Assembly (NCBI RefSeq): GCF_002119525.1
Contig: NZ_CP017916.1
Span: forward strand, 868,001-932,000
DNA length: 64,000 bases
From: Vibrio syngnathi
Lineage (GTDB): Bacteria > Pseudomonadota > Gammaproteobacteria > Enterobacterales > Vibrionaceae
Reading direction: 5' to 3'
Under the pieces are notes generated by a model. It was given only the letters and a program-made list of their open reading frames with translations. It was not told the origin of the DNA and did not search any database. The stretch's first letter is position 1. Every line of letters starts with the position of its first letter. Positions 48,770-57,939 of the stretch are shown here, piece after piece. The translations under genes were made by a program, and so were the position numbers.

Positions 48770-49627
48770 CTATTTCGAGTGAAACTGCTCACAAGCGATC
48801 ATGGTGTTCTCGATTAGGCTCGCAACTGTCATTGGTCCAACACCGCCCGGTACTGGTGTGATGAAGCTCGCGCTCTCTTTAGCCACATCGTATTCAACGT
48901 CGCCAACGAGCTTGCCAGATTCCAAACGGTTGATGCCTACATCGACCACAACTGCGCCTTTCTTAATCCAAGCGCCAGGAATGAAGTTAGGCTTACCAAC
49001 GGCAACCACAACAACATCTGCTTGACGTACATGACCTTCAAGGTCTTTGGTGAAGCGGTGACACGTTGTCGTTGTACAACCGGCTAGAAGAAGCTCTAAC
49101 GTCATTGGGCGACCTACGATGTTTGATGCGCCAACCACAACCGCGTGTTTGCCACGTAAGTCGATGTTATAACGGTCAAGCAACGTAATGATGCCTTTAG
49201 GCGTACAAGAGCGCAGCTTAGGCATACGCTGAGCTAAACGACCTACGTTGTATGGGTGGAAGCCATCAACGTCTTTTTCCGGTGTGATACGCTCAAGAAC
49301 GTGAGTAGTATCGATACCAGCAGGCAAAGGCAGTTGAACTAGAATGCCATCAATCTCTGGGTCTTCGTTGAGTTGATCGACTAGCGTTAGCAATTCATGT
49401 TCGGTGGCAGTTGCTGGTAAATCAAAAGATTTCGAGACGAAACCAACTTCTTCACACGCTTTGCGTTTACTGCCAACGTAAACCTGAGATGCCGGGTCTT
49501 CACCCACTAAAACAACCGCTAGGCCCGGAGCACGCAATCCAGCTTGAGTACGAGCTTTTACACGTGCCGCTACTTCAGAGCGAACTGTTTGAGAAATTAG
49601 CTTTCCATCAATATTTTGAGCAGTCAT
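48770..49627 (-). CDS. folD: Methylenetetrahydrofolate dehydrogenase/cyclohydrolase FolD
   Basis: FolD interconverts 5,10-methylene-, 5,10-methenyl- and 10-formyl-tetrahydrofolate. The 285 residues show the catalytic Lys in [13 protein letters not shown], the PLP motif [21 protein letters not shown], the Rossmann motif [12 protein letters not shown] and the C-terminal [13 protein letters not shown]. Length is standard (about 285-288). It ends 210 bases before a tRNA gene on the opposite strand. Confidence 0.97.
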   Translation of the reverse strand: MTAQNIDGKLISQTVRSEVAARVKARTQAGLRAPGLAVVLVGEDPASQVYVGSKRKACEEVGFVSKSFDLPATATEHELLTLVDQLNEDPEIDGILVQLPLPAGIDTTHVLERITPEKDVDGFHPYNVGRLAQRMPKLRSCTPKGIITLLDRYNIDLRGKHAVVVGASNIVGRPMTLELLLAGCTTTTCHRFTKDLEGHVRQADVVVVAVGKPNFIPGAWIKKGAVVVDVGINRLESGKLVGDVEYDVAKESASFITPVPGGVGPMTVASLIENTMIACEQFHSK

Positions 49628-49797
49628 GAATTTCCTTAGTATTGATATTCAAGTTAGTGGCTGATGTTTTTGGCGCATTATTCCAGAAAATCTTTTTGAT
49701 TACCATCAAGCAAACGTTTGCTTTGTTCTATTTTCCAACACTTATAATCCTATTGCACTTTTTTTACTCACTTGGATCAGAATGTTACATAAAGCCG

Positions 49798-49825
49798 TTG
49801 CTTTACTGATTCGAATTCGTATAAT
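49798..49825 (+). promoter_or_regulatory. Promoter of tRNA-Arg
   Basis: TTGCTT at 49798-49803, 16-base spacer, TATAAT at 49820-49825, 13 bases before the tRNA. Confidence 0.75.
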
Positions 49826-49838
49826 CCTTTCCTGTAGC

Positions 49839-49915
49839 GCGCCCTTAGCTCAGCTGGATAGAGCACCTCCCTTCTAAGGAGGTGGTCGAAGGTTCGAATC
49901 CTTCAGGGCGTACCA
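49839..49915 (+). tRNA. tRNA-Arg(UCU)
   Basis: A 77-base cloverleaf: acceptor GCGCCCT with AGGGCGT (a G-T pair at position 1-72), D arm GCTC...GAGC, anticodon stem CCTCC/GGAGG with loop CTTCTAA, anticodon TCT at 49873-49875, T arm with GGTTCGAATCC, discriminator A and encoded CCA. It reads AGA. No integrase or attachment repeat is near it. Confidence 0.97.
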
Positions 49916-49927
49916 CTATTTAAAGAA

Positions 49928-49959
49928 ACCCGATAACTCCCTGAGTTGTCGGGTTTTTT
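49928..49959 (+). terminator. Terminator of tRNA-Arg
   Basis: CCCGATAACT / AGTTGTCGGG stem (one G-T pair) with loop CCCTG and a T6 tail. Confidence 0.92.
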
Positions 49960-50028
49960 GCATTTCAGAACAACTTAATCTTTCAATGCCATGTTGTGTC
50001 TTTAGATCTCTTTGTCTTTCAGTTGTTG

Positions 50029-50532
50029 CTAAACGGCAACGAGCTGTGGTGTATATCTAAGGCCTAGCATACTGCATCCATCTTCCAAGTAACGATCGGT
50101 CACGACGTCGAAACCGAACTTACCATAGTAGTCTTTAAGATGAGCTTGTGCCGAAATAAAAATTGAGCAATCAGGGTAAATCTTCCTAGTGGTATCAAAA
50201 CTCACTTGCATGAGCTGGTTACCTATCTGTTTACCTCGGTATTCTTTCGCTACGATCACTCTCCCGATACAAACATCATCTGCATCAGAATCGTGCAGAG
50301 GGAGAACATCGATGGGGTATCCAAGCTTCTGAGCCATAATTCGGCTATAAGCTACTAGACGTTCGTTCTCATAGCCCATGACGTGATAAGTATCTGGGTG
50401 ATTATCTTTACCATCCAAATCACTGTATGGCGTGTTCATATCTACGATAAAAATATCGACTCTTTGCTGTAAGAAATCATAGAGCTCTTGAACAGACAGG
50501 TCCGCAAATTTTTTAACTCTCCACTCGATCAT
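50029..50532 (-). CDS. GNAT-family N-acetyltransferase, ElaA type
   Basis: A 167-residue acetyltransferase. The N-terminal FADLSVQELYDFLQQRVDIFIV is typical of ElaA, and the acetyl-CoA site is in IGRVIVAKEYRGKQIGNQLM (Q/RxxGxG/A type). The substrate is unknown. Two successive ATG codons are possible; the second (50532) has better spacing from GGAG. It is divergent from aroC. Confidence 0.88.
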   Translation of the reverse strand: MIEWRVKKFADLSVQELYDFLQQRVDIFIVDMNTPYSDLDGKDNHPDTYHVMGYENERLVAYSRIMAQKLGYPIDVLPLHDSDADDVCIGRVIVAKEYRGKQIGNQLMQVSFDTTRKIYPDCSIFISAQAHLKDYYGKFGFDVVTDRYLEDGCSMLGLRYTPQLVAV

Positions 50533-50829
50533 CATTTTTCTCCTTATTATTTTGGGCTACAACATAGAGAGTATTCAAACCGAGTTCATTAACCTTTGTT
50601 AACTGGCTATGAAACTATTCAAAATCACCACTTTAAAGCGCCACTCATTTTTCCTCGTTATTAATTTCGTTCGGCTGATGTAATAGAAAGTTAAAATTGT
50701 TGGTTTTTTGGGGTTTACATCATTTGGTAATAAAGCCAATATGAATTCACGAAGAATAGACAAGTAAAGCTGTTAGCCCGTAGGTTTAGGAATCAAACCT
50801 TCTGCTCAATGGCTGATTTAGAGGAAGTA

Positions 50830-51915
50830 ATGGCAGGAAACAGTATCGGACAACATTTCCGCGTGACCACGTTCGGAGAAAGTCACGGTATCGCACTAGG
50901 ATGTATCGTAGATGGGTGCCCACCAGGATTAGAAATTACCGAAGCAGACCTTCAAAGAGATTTGGATCGTCGTCGCCCGGGTACTTCTCGCTATACAACG
51001 GCTCGCCGTGAAGCGGATGAAGTAAAGATTTTATCCGGTGTATTTGAAGGCCAAACTACGGGGACTTCTATTGGTTTACTGATTGAAAATACAGACCAGC
51101 GCTCTAAAGACTATTCCGAAATTAAAGACAAATTCCGCCCTGGTCATGCTGATTATACGTACCACCAAAAGTACGGTGTGCGTGATTACCGTGGCGGTGG
51201 TCGCTCTTCGGCTCGTGAAACGGCAATGCGTGTTGCGGCAGGTGCGATTGCGAAGAAATACCTGAAACAAGAATTTGGTGTTGAAATCCAAGCATACCTT
51301 TCTCAAATGGGTGATATCTCAATTGATAAAGTCGATTGGAACGAGATCGAAAACAACGCTTTCTTTTGCCCAGATGCCGACAAGGTACCTGAGTTTGACC
51401 AACTGATTCGTGACTTGCTAAAAGAAGGCAACTCGATCGGTGCGAAGATTCAAGTGGTTGCGACTAAAGTGCCTGTAGGCCTTGGTGAACCAATTTTTGA
51501 TCGTCTAGATGCCGACATCGCACACGCTCTTATGAGTATCAATGCGGTGAAAGGTGTTGAGATTGGTGATGGCTTCGATGTCGTTAATCAGCGCGGTAGT
51601 GAACACCGTGATCCATTAACTCCAGAAGGCTTCAGCAGTAATCACGCTGGTGGTATCTTAGGCGGTATTTCTACTGGTCAAGATATTGTGGCAAGCATTG
51701 CGCTTAAACCCACATCAAGCATTACCGTTCCTGGTGACACTATCACCAAAGACGGTGAAGCAACGCAGCTAATCACTAAAGGCCGTCACGATCCATGTGT
51801 TGGTATCCGAGCTGTGCCTATCGCAGAAGCGATGTTAGCTATTGTATTGCTTGATCACTTGCTACGTCACCGTGGTCAAAACTTTGGTGTGACAACAGAA
51901 ACACCACAGATCTAA
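50830..51915 (+). CDS. aroC: Chorismate synthase AroC
   Basis: AroC makes chorismate from EPSP using reduced FMN, the last common step of aromatic amino acid synthesis. From ATG at 50830 it has 361 residues, the standard length, starting [20 protein letters not shown]. Signature motifs are [18 protein letters not shown] (residues about 17-34), [14 protein letters not shown] and [20 protein letters not shown]. An upstream ATG at 50809 in frame would add 7 residues not usual in the family. Confidence 0.96.
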   Translation: MAGNSIGQHFRVTTFGESHGIALGCIVDGCPPGLEITEADLQRDLDRRRPGTSRYTTARREADEVKILSGVFEGQTTGTSIGLLIENTDQRSKDYSEIKDKFRPGHADYTYHQKYGVRDYRGGGRSSARETAMRVAAGAIAKKYLKQEFGVEIQAYLSQMGDISIDKVDWNEIENNAFFCPDADKVPEFDQLIRDLLKEGNSIGAKIQVVATKVPVGLGEPIFDRLDADIAHALMSINAVKGVEIGDGFDVVNQRGSEHRDPLTPEGFSSNHAGGILGGISTGQDIVASIALKPTSSITVPGDTITKDGEATQLITKGRHDPCVGIRAVPIAEAMLAIVLLDHLLRHRGQNFGVTTETPQI

Positions 51916-52027
51916 ACGGTTAATGACAATCAATTACAATCAATTACGTAAGAGCTGTTTTTCTTATGGTAGATTTTAAAGGTACAGAATCTACTTTGAA
52001 TCCCCTTACTGGTTGGAGTAATTATTT

Positions 52028-52630
52028 ATGCTCAAAAAGCTTCTCTTAGCAACGCTGTTTCTTAACGGTTGCGCTTCTGTTGATTACGATAGTGTTTACT
52101 ATTCGAAGTGTGATGCATCATTGGAAGGTGAAAGGTCACTCACATTTTATGTCAAGGGTGATACCGCCATTCTCTCTGGGGTTGTATGTAGCGGATCTCC
52201 CGATGCTTTTGAAGATATGTTAAATCAGAATCCGCAAGTGACCATGCTAGAGTTTAAGAATATCAATGGTTCTGCGGATGATGAAGCAAATACGGAGCTG
52301 GGTTTGATGGTTCGAGAAGCTGGTATGAATAGCTATATCGGTTCATCTGGACTTATTGCTTCGGGCGGTACTGATCTGTTTTTAGCGGGTGTAAAAAGAA
52401 CCGTTGAACAAGGTGCGAAAATCGGAGTTCATTCATGGAGTTCAAGTGATGGGTTGAATGGCTCTCTGCTGCCAAAAAATCATTTTGAACATGAACGTTA
52501 CTTGGGTTATTACGAAACGTTAAATATCGATTCAAGTTTCTATTGGTACACTTTGGAAGCTGCGAAACCCGAAGGTATGCACTACATGAGTCGAGAAGAG
52601 CTTGTTCAGTATGGGGTTATTAAACAATGA
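52028..52630 (+). CDS. Putative lipoprotein with ClpP/crotonase-like fold (COG3904-like)
   Basis: A 200-residue protein with a lipoprotein signal (LFLNGC, Cys15) and a domain resembling periplasmic ClpP-like proteins: VTMLEFKNINGSADDEANTELGLMVREAGMNSYIGSSGLIASGGTDLF in several blocks, then AGVKRTVEQGAKIGVHSWSSSDG. In the family the first block normally carries SPGGS and the second a catalytic Ser; here the glycine-rich block is degenerate (NGSADDE), so catalysis is uncertain. It overlaps the next lipoprotein gene by four bases. By eye it is more AT-rich than aroC. Confidence 0.65.
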   Translation: MLKKLLLATLFLNGCASVDYDSVYYSKCDASLEGERSLTFYVKGDTAILSGVVCSGSPDAFEDMLNQNPQVTMLEFKNINGSADDEANTELGLMVREAGMNSYIGSSGLIASGGTDLFLAGVKRTVEQGAKIGVHSWSSSDGLNGSLLPKNHFEHERYLGYYETLNIDSSFYWYTLEAAKPEGMHYMSREELVQYGVIKQ

Positions 52631-53013
52631 AACGATTAATTTCAGTGTTTATGATTCTACTTCTTACCGCATGCACAACAGTAGAAAGCGAGCAGGAAGT
52701 AAAGTTTCAGTGCCAAGCACCAGCAACGCTAGAGTTTAATATAAAAGGGTTAAAACCGACGGCTGAAAGTGAATGTTTTTTTGGTGAACTTTCAATCATT
52801 GAAGGTGGTTCGGATAAGCATGAGTTAGAGTTTTGTGCGAATAGTTCGAGCCAAGAATATGATTTTAAAGCTGAATTTAGTTCGCAACCGAACGTATTTA
52901 ATTCTCTTCACTCTAGTGTTGGTAAACGCGCAAGTATTTCTTTTGTCGAAACGCTTAATTATTTGCGTGAAGAAACGTATATCGCGAACTTTAACGTGGA
53001 CTGTGTTGAATAA
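52627..53013 (+). CDS. Putative small lipoprotein
   Basis: A 128-residue protein with a lipoprotein signal (LLLTAC, Cys16) and no motif I recognise in the remainder, which is rich in Glu/Ser and has four Cys (for example CFFGELS and FCANSS). It overlaps the upstream lipoprotein gene (ATGA), so the two are an operon and probably act together at the envelope. It may be lineage-specific. Confidence 0.7.
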   Translation: MKRLISVFMILLLTACTTVESEQEVKFQCQAPATLEFNIKGLKPTAESECFFGELSIIEGGSDKHELEFCANSSSQEYDFKAEFSSQPNVFNSLHSSVGKRASISFVETLNYLREETYIANFNVDCVE

Positions 53014-53026
53014 CCATCTCTCATGA

Positions 53027-53058
53027 ATTTGCGCTTCTAATTTTTTAGAAGCGCAAAT
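53027..53058. terminator. Long perfect hairpin between the lipoprotein operon and the TRIC gene
   Basis: A 14-bp perfect stem (53027-53040 with 53045-53058) closed by TTTT. The tract after the stem is not T-rich, so it is a weak terminator by rule, but it lies exactly between two convergent genes. Confidence 0.55.
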
Positions 53059-53064
53059 CTGGAA

Positions 53065-53688
53065 TTAGTGAACCGAGCTTTCAGGGTCTAACTGGAATGA
53101 CGGTAAGCGCCACTTGAATCTTACAGCCGCCATACGTAGCAAGTAACCAACCACAAGCGTAACGGTGGTTGCGGTTACGTCGTTGATGCCAAACTCAAGT
53201 AAGCCTAAGTACAGCCCTGAAGCGACAAGGGCAACAGACGCGTACAGCTCTTCATGCAGCACTAATGGTGTTTGACGGCAGATAAGGTCTCGCAGCAGGC
53301 CACCAAACACGCCAGTCACCAATGCAGACACCATGCAAATCATTGGGTGCAAGCCCATGGTCATCGCCACTTTAGTACCAATGATACTGAATACGATAAG
53401 CCCCAACGCATCCAAACGAATGAACAAGCCTTTTAGCTTGATTACCCATTTGGCTAATCCCGTTGTGATAACACCAGCAATACAAGTGATCGCCAGGTAC
53501 TGGGGGTTTTCAACCCAGCCTAAAGGGTAATGGCCGAGTAAAATGTCTCTTACTGTACCGCCGCCAATTGCCGTTGCACTTGCAACCAGCATTACACCAA
53601 ACCAATCCATTTTTTGTTTGCCAGCACTGAGAGCGCCGGTCATGGCTTCTGCCGTGATGCCAATGATATACAAAACACTTAGTAGCAT
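53065..53688 (-). CDS. TRIC-type (UPF0126, YicG-like) membrane protein
   Basis: A 207-residue inner-membrane protein made of two repeats, each with three helices; repeat signatures are AMTGALSAGKQKMDWFGVM and GGTVRDILLG, then GVFGGLLRDLICRQTPLVL. Bacterial TRIC channels conduct monovalent cations as homotrimers. The start at 53688 (MLLSVLYIIGITAEA) is preferred over the longer frame to 53838. It is convergent with the lipoprotein pair. Confidence 0.9.
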   Translation of the reverse strand: MLLSVLYIIGITAEAMTGALSAGKQKMDWFGVMLVASATAIGGGTVRDILLGHYPLGWVENPQYLAITCIAGVITTGLAKWVIKLKGLFIRLDALGLIVFSIIGTKVAMTMGLHPMICMVSALVTGVFGGLLRDLICRQTPLVLHEELYASVALVASGLYLGLLEFGINDVTATTVTLVVGYLLRMAAVRFKWRLPSFQLDPESSVH

Positions 53689-53987
53689 TGCTGTAACTCT
53701 ATAATTTAGGTCTATAAATTGGAGTCTTATAGGCCATAGGGATATAAAAATGAAGCGCGAGTGTAGTAGTAAAAACGCTGATTGACGAATGAATATTTGT
53801 ACCGTGAATAGGCATTTCAGATTAGCTAAACTAATCATTCACCTCAAAATGGTGTAATCTGGAAGCAGCAATCGATTGTCATCATAAAGTATTATGATCA
53901 ACCTAATGTCATTGCCAGTGATAGGGCTTTACCGAGCGCCTAAAAAAACGCAAAATGCCCCAGTTATTTTTACTTAAATTTGATCTT

Positions 53988-54518
53988 ATGACTCACCAAT
54001 ATCCAGACATCATCAATATTTTCAATCAAACCTTTTTCGAGAGCTTCAATACTAAGCTAGAACTGGGAGCGGACGAGCCTATTTACCTGCCAGCCGATGA
54101 TGATACCCCACATCACAGAATTGTTTTCGCACGTGGCTTTTATGCTTCAGCGCTTCACGAGATAGCGCATTGGTTTGTGGCTGGCCCTGAGCGTCGTTTA
54201 TTGGAAGATTTTGGTTACTGGTATGAGCCTGATGGCCGAACTGAGGCGGTTCAAGCTGAGTTTGAAAAAGTGGAAATTCGCCCACAAGCGTATGAATGGA
54301 TCATTGCGACCAGTGCAGGCTTTCCTTTTAATGTCAGCTGTGACAATCTACACGGCGATTTTGAGCCAGATCGTTTGGCCTTTATGAATAAAGTACACAG
54401 CGAAGTCATGGGTATCTTTGAAGTTGGTCTTCCGCCTCGCGTGAAAATGCTCTCTGAAGCATTACGTAGCTTCTACGACGTTGAACCTTTATGTACTAGC
54501 CAATTTATTGTGAAATAA
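53988..54518 (+). CDS. epmC: Elongation factor P hydroxylase EpmC (YfcM)
   Basis: EpmC hydroxylates the beta-lysylated lysine of EF-P. From ATG at 53988 it has 176 residues and the segment DEPIYLPADDDTPHHRIVFARGFYASALHEIAHW agrees block by block with E. coli YfcM, including the HExxH-type iron-binding HEIAHW and PFNVSCDNLHGDFEPDR. The frame is open to 53955 and neither start has a strong ribosome site. yfcL follows after 9 bases, as in E. coli. Confidence 0.9.
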   Translation: MTHQYPDIINIFNQTFFESFNTKLELGADEPIYLPADDDTPHHRIVFARGFYASALHEIAHWFVAGPERRLLEDFGYWYEPDGRTEAVQAEFEKVEIRPQAYEWIIATSAGFPFNVSCDNLHGDFEPDRLAFMNKVHSEVMGIFEVGLPPRVKMLSEALRSFYDVEPLCTSQFIVK

Positions 54519-54527
54519 GAGAATATT

Positions 54528-54791
54528 ATGATTATCGAATTTGAAGAAAAACTACTTGAATTAATTGATGCTCGCATTGAAAACGCATCAGACGATGAAC
54601 TGTTTGCTGGTGGTTACTTACGTGGTCATATTTCTCTTTCAGTGGCTTCATGTGAAGAGGACAGCATTGAAGACGTAGCAGAAGTAAAAGCACGTATTGA
54701 GAAGAGCTTAGATGACGCTCGCTCTGAACTAACGCCAGCAGACCGCACTATCGTTAATGACCTTTGGGTTGAACTGCAAAACCAAGCGTAA
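54528..54791 (+). CDS. yfcL: YfcL family protein
   Basis: An 87-residue acidic helical protein beginning MIIEFEEKLLELIDARIENASDDELFAGGYLRGHISL, which I recognise as YfcL. The function is unknown. It is downstream of epmC in an order shared with enterobacteria, and AAGAGAATATT precedes the ATG as a weak ribosome site. Confidence 0.85.
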   Translation: MIIEFEEKLLELIDARIENASDDELFAGGYLRGHISLSVASCEEDSIEDVAEVKARIEKSLDDARSELTPADRTIVNDLWVELQNQA

Positions 54792-54857
54792 CTGCTCGTC
54801 ATTTATCGTTAGCCGCTCAGTCCCTTCCTTTTCATTTTGCTGAGCTACTTTTGAACA

Positions 54858-54880
54858 CTTACTGACTGTGATTGGTATTA
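54858..54880 (-). repeat. Isolated end of the dispersed repeat found after parP
   Basis: CTTACTGACTGTGATTGGTA plus TTA is the reverse complement of the 5424-5446 end with one mismatch (22 of 23). Only the terminus is present, so it may be a solo end or a degenerate copy. Confidence 0.75.
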
Positions 54881-54885
54881 TTTGA

Positions 54886-54912
54886 GACTCATTCAAAATT
54901 TTTGAATGAGTC
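54886..54912. promoter_or_regulatory. 27-base perfect palindrome upstream of an FMN reductase gene
   Basis: GACTCATTCAAAA-T-TTTTGAATGAGTC, 13-bp perfect arms, about 80 bases before the gene. It has no T tail, so an operator is more likely than a terminator. Confidence 0.6.
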
Positions 54913-54992
54913 CGTTCATTTCTGGTGATGGTTCCATTTTCTGACTACGTTATTCTAATCCCACTTAACGGAATTACAGAAAAGGTCACATC

Positions 54993-55514
54993 ATGAAAGT
55001 TATCGCATTTGGCGCAAGCACCAGCTCTACCTCTATCAACAAAACACTAGCAACTTACGCAGCTAACTTGATTGAAGGTGCTGAAGTTAAAGTTCTAAAC
55101 ATCAACGATTACAATGTTCCTATGTTCAGTCAAGACACTGAAAAAGAGATTGGCCAAGCGGAAGGCGCTCAAGCATTTTTGCGTGACCTAGCTGAAGCCG
55201 ATGCATTCGTTATTTCGTTTGCAGAGCACAACGGTCACTACCCAGCAGCGTACAAAAACCTGTTTGACTGGGCGACACGTATTGAACGTTCAGTGTTTGG
55301 TGAGAAGCCAGCGATTTACCTAGCGACATCACCAGGCCCAGGTGGCGCACAAACAGTACTTGGCGCTGCAACCGGTTCAGCTCCGTACTTTGGTGGTAAT
55401 GTAAAGGCGTCAGTTTCAGTGCCAAGCTTCTACGATAACTTTGATTTTGAGTCGGGTGCTATTAGCAACGAAGAGATTGCCGCTCAAATTAAAGACGCGA
55501 TTGCTAAGCTGTAA
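54993..55514 (+). CDS. NADPH-dependent FMN reductase family protein
   Basis: A 173-residue flavodoxin-like protein with FMN-binding loop GASTSSTSINKTLATY (residues about 8-23), FAEHNGHYPAAYKNLFDW and ATSPGPGGAQTVLG, the NADPH_dep FMN reductase family signatures. It likely reduces quinones or free flavin; the substrate is not determined. A 27-base perfect palindrome sits upstream. It ends before a terminator. Confidence 0.9.
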   Translation: MKVIAFGASTSSTSINKTLATYAANLIEGAEVKVLNINDYNVPMFSQDTEKEIGQAEGAQAFLRDLAEADAFVISFAEHNGHYPAAYKNLFDWATRIERSVFGEKPAIYLATSPGPGGAQTVLGAATGSAPYFGGNVKASVSVPSFYDNFDFESGAISNEEIAAQIKDAIAKL

Positions 55515-55596
55515 AAGCGGAAAGTAAAGCGAATAGCTGAAAAGTAACGAACTGCTCTAGAATAAGAAGCAGCGACGTAGACAAGATTAGAAAAAT

Positions 55597-55630
55597 AAAG
55601 CCCGAACATTGAGAGATGCTCGGGCTTTTT
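55597..55630. terminator. Terminator between the FMN reductase and mnmC genes
   Basis: AAAGCCCGA-A-CAT / ATG-C-TCGGGCTTT stem with one mismatch and a TTTTT tail on the plus strand. Confidence 0.8.
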
Positions 55631-55735
55631 GTTTGGGTCGAACTAGGACGTGTTGACCTTTCGCTGCAAAAATTAGCTCGTAAGCTCAACACGGCCTAAT
55701 ACTTATTTGAATATTTAGACCTAGTCTAGAATCGA

Positions 55736-57811
55736 CTATTCCGCACTGGTTTGTTTTGTTGAGATCCAACCTTCTGTTAACGCTTTGCCTTTACGTAATC
55801 TTCTAATCCACATTCGACTTGGATGAATGGCTTCGAGCACATCAACCGGAAGAGGTAGAGGATCGCCACAAATTTGTGAGGCTAAAACTTCAGCTAAAAG
55901 AGGGGTCGAGCTCAAACCACGCGAACCTAAACCAATAAAGCAGAACAAGTTCGGATAGCTGGTAACAGGTTCGATATCGTCGATAGCATCACGCTGCGGA
56001 TTAAAGTTGTGCAGATTCTGATATTGCTCTTTGATTGATTCAAAATCGCCAACATTACCGACGAAGGGTAGGTGATCTCGACTCACGCTGCGGATACCTT
56101 GGCGCGCTAAGTTACCGCTGGTATCGACATCTTTTGTCCACGCTTGCTCTGGCAACGAGCCGTGTAAGCGCTCGCCATTATGTTGTTGCACCTCAATATC
56201 AAATTCTTGGTCGATATTGGTCTTGTCGTAATTCGCGCCAATACAGTGGTGACCATTATTTGGATTCTGCGGCGTAAGATAGCCATCAAAGCACAACACG
56301 GTTTTTAGCTGGCTGAGATTCTCTGTAGTCGGGATATGACTCACTTGGCCTTTAACAGGCGTCAGAGGTACTGGCTGAGTCTGTTCAAACTGAGTGAACT
56401 TGTGTCCGTTCGCGACAACTACTTGGTCGTGCTTGGTTTGAATCTCACCTTGAGGTGTCTCAATCGTCAGCAACCATTGTTGTTCAGCTTCGAGCCATTC
56501 AAGTTGCGTGACCTGATGTTGATAGTGCGCGCTCACTTGATTGGTCTCTTCTAACTTGCTAATCAAACCTTGAGTAAGCTGAAGAGGGCTTAGCCAACCT
56601 CCCAGTGGAAAGTAGACACTCTCTTTATCGACCGGTAAGCCAATCTTTTCGTTGGCTTGCTCTGGCGTTAAACGCTGAATCAGATCTGTGTGGAAATTGC
56701 CTTCTAACATGCGGTTGAGCTTTTTAGTGGAGCCTTCATCCCACATCAAAATGTTCACGCCACACCAGTTGTGATCAAATTGAACAGACTGAGCCGCTTG
56801 ATTAATAAATTGACGAGCAAACAGTAACCCTGGGCCAAACACGCGAGACACGTTCGAGGTCGCTTCACTTAATAACGGGTAAATCGCACCTTGGTTGTTA
56901 CCCGAGGCATTGCCCGCGGCTTGTGGGTGTTCACAATAAAGGGCGATGTTTTTACCACGGCGGCTTAGCGTTTTGGCTAATGCAGCACTGGCGACACCAC
57001 CACCAATGATTGCGACGTCTTGCGATTCACTGTGCTCTGAAAGGCCATACCAAGGTTTGATGTTGGTATGAGCGTGCTTCTCGTCAAGGCGGCCTGCAAT
57101 CATTTCACGCTTAGTACCAAAGCCTTTAACTTTTTTCATCGCAAAGCCCGCTTCGATTAAACCGCGGCGAACAAAACCTGCTGCGGTGAAGGTGGCGCAG
57201 CTGCAATCTTGCTTAGCTAGCTTGGCCATGCCGTTGAATAGGTTTTGATTCCACATTTCTGGGTTTTTGCTTGGCGCAAAGCCATCTAAGAACCAAGCGT
57301 CAACCAAACCTTCCTGCGGGGTCGGCACGTTTGGCATACAATCTTTGATATCACCAAACCATAAATCGAGTGTGATCGCGCCGTCGCCCAACACAATACG
57401 GTGACATTCAGGCAGGGCGATAGGGTAGTGTTCTTGGAGTTGTGTCGCATACTCCGCTAATTCTGGCCACGATTGGTGCGCTTTGATTAGATCATCTTTA
57501 TTTAAAGGATATTTTTCAAAACTGATGAAATGTAACTCTTTGGTCATAGCTTGTGGGTTATCTTTAAGAAAAGCATCGAACCATTGCCAGACTGCGAGAA
57601 AGTTTAAACCTGTACCAAAACCGGTTTCAGCAATCACAAAACGGCGTTGTTGATGTTCAACCCAACGCTCTGGAAGGTGGTTTTGTTTTAAAAAGACGTA
57701 GCGAGTTTCTTCTAAACCGTTAACATTAGAGAAGTAAACGTCGTCAAATTGGTCTGAAACTGGCGTGCCAGACTCATTCCATTCCAGCTCTGCATTAGTA
57801 ATTGAAGTCAT
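55736..57811 (-). CDS. mnmC: tRNA mnm5s2U34 biosynthesis bifunctional protein MnmC
   Basis: MnmC converts cmnm5s2U34 to nm5s2U34 (FAD-dependent C-terminal domain) and methylates it to mnm5s2U34 (N-terminal methyltransferase). The 691 residues contain the methyltransferase motif [14 protein letters not shown] (about 70), [17 protein letters not shown], and the FAD motif [18 protein letters not shown] (about 267) followed by an oxidoreductase domain. ATG at 57811 ([15 protein letters not shown]) is the family start; the frame continues to 57883. It is divergent from fabB, as in E. coli. Confidence 0.95.
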   Translation of the reverse strand: MTSITNAELEWNESGTPVSDQFDDVYFSNVNGLEETRYVFLKQNHLPERWVEHQQRRFVIAETGFGTGLNFLAVWQWFDAFLKDNPQAMTKELHFISFEKYPLNKDDLIKAHQSWPELAEYATQLQEHYPIALPECHRIVLGDGAITLDLWFGDIKDCMPNVPTPQEGLVDAWFLDGFAPSKNPEMWNQNLFNGMAKLAKQDCSCATFTAAGFVRRGLIEAGFAMKKVKGFGTKREMIAGRLDEKHAHTNIKPWYGLSEHSESQDVAIIGGGVASAALAKTLSRRGKNIALYCEHPQAAGNASGNNQGAIYPLLSEATSNVSRVFGPGLLFARQFINQAAQSVQFDHNWCGVNILMWDEGSTKKLNRMLEGNFHTDLIQRLTPEQANEKIGLPVDKESVYFPLGGWLSPLQLTQGLISKLEETNQVSAHYQHQVTQLEWLEAEQQWLLTIETPQGEIQTKHDQVVVANGHKFTQFEQTQPVPLTPVKGQVSHIPTTENLSQLKTVLCFDGYLTPQNPNNGHHCIGANYDKTNIDQEFDIEVQQHNGERLHGSLPEQAWTKDVDTSGNLARQGIRSVSRDHLPFVGNVGDFESIKEQYQNLHNFNPQRDAIDDIEPVTSYPNLFCFIGLGSRGLSSTPLLAEVLASQICGDPLPLPVDVLEAIHPSRMWIRRLRKGKALTEGWISTKQTSAE

Positions 57812-57868
57812 AAAATCTATCATTTTGTGATTTGAAGCGATATGTTGGTAGGGATTGTACGAATTTCT

Positions 57869-57885
57869 AGGAAAGCTGACCACTT
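57869..57885 (-). promoter_or_regulatory. FadR-like site upstream of fabB
   Basis: The minus strand reads AAGTGGTCAGCTTTCCT, matching TGGTCAG of the FadR core and 11 of 17 positions overall. A TATCAT -10 is at 57903-57908, putting the site near -38, the place where FadR activates fabA and fabB in E. coli. Confidence 0.45.
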
Positions 57886-57939
57886 TTGTTAGGCTTCTTA
57901 GTTATCATCTAGCTGAATTTAGAATTATAGGAATGTCAC

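Noticed and set aside
49839..49915. tRNA-Arg as an integration site for a mobile element
   Set aside because: No integrase gene or direct repeat of the tRNA 3' end was seen on either side within the window.
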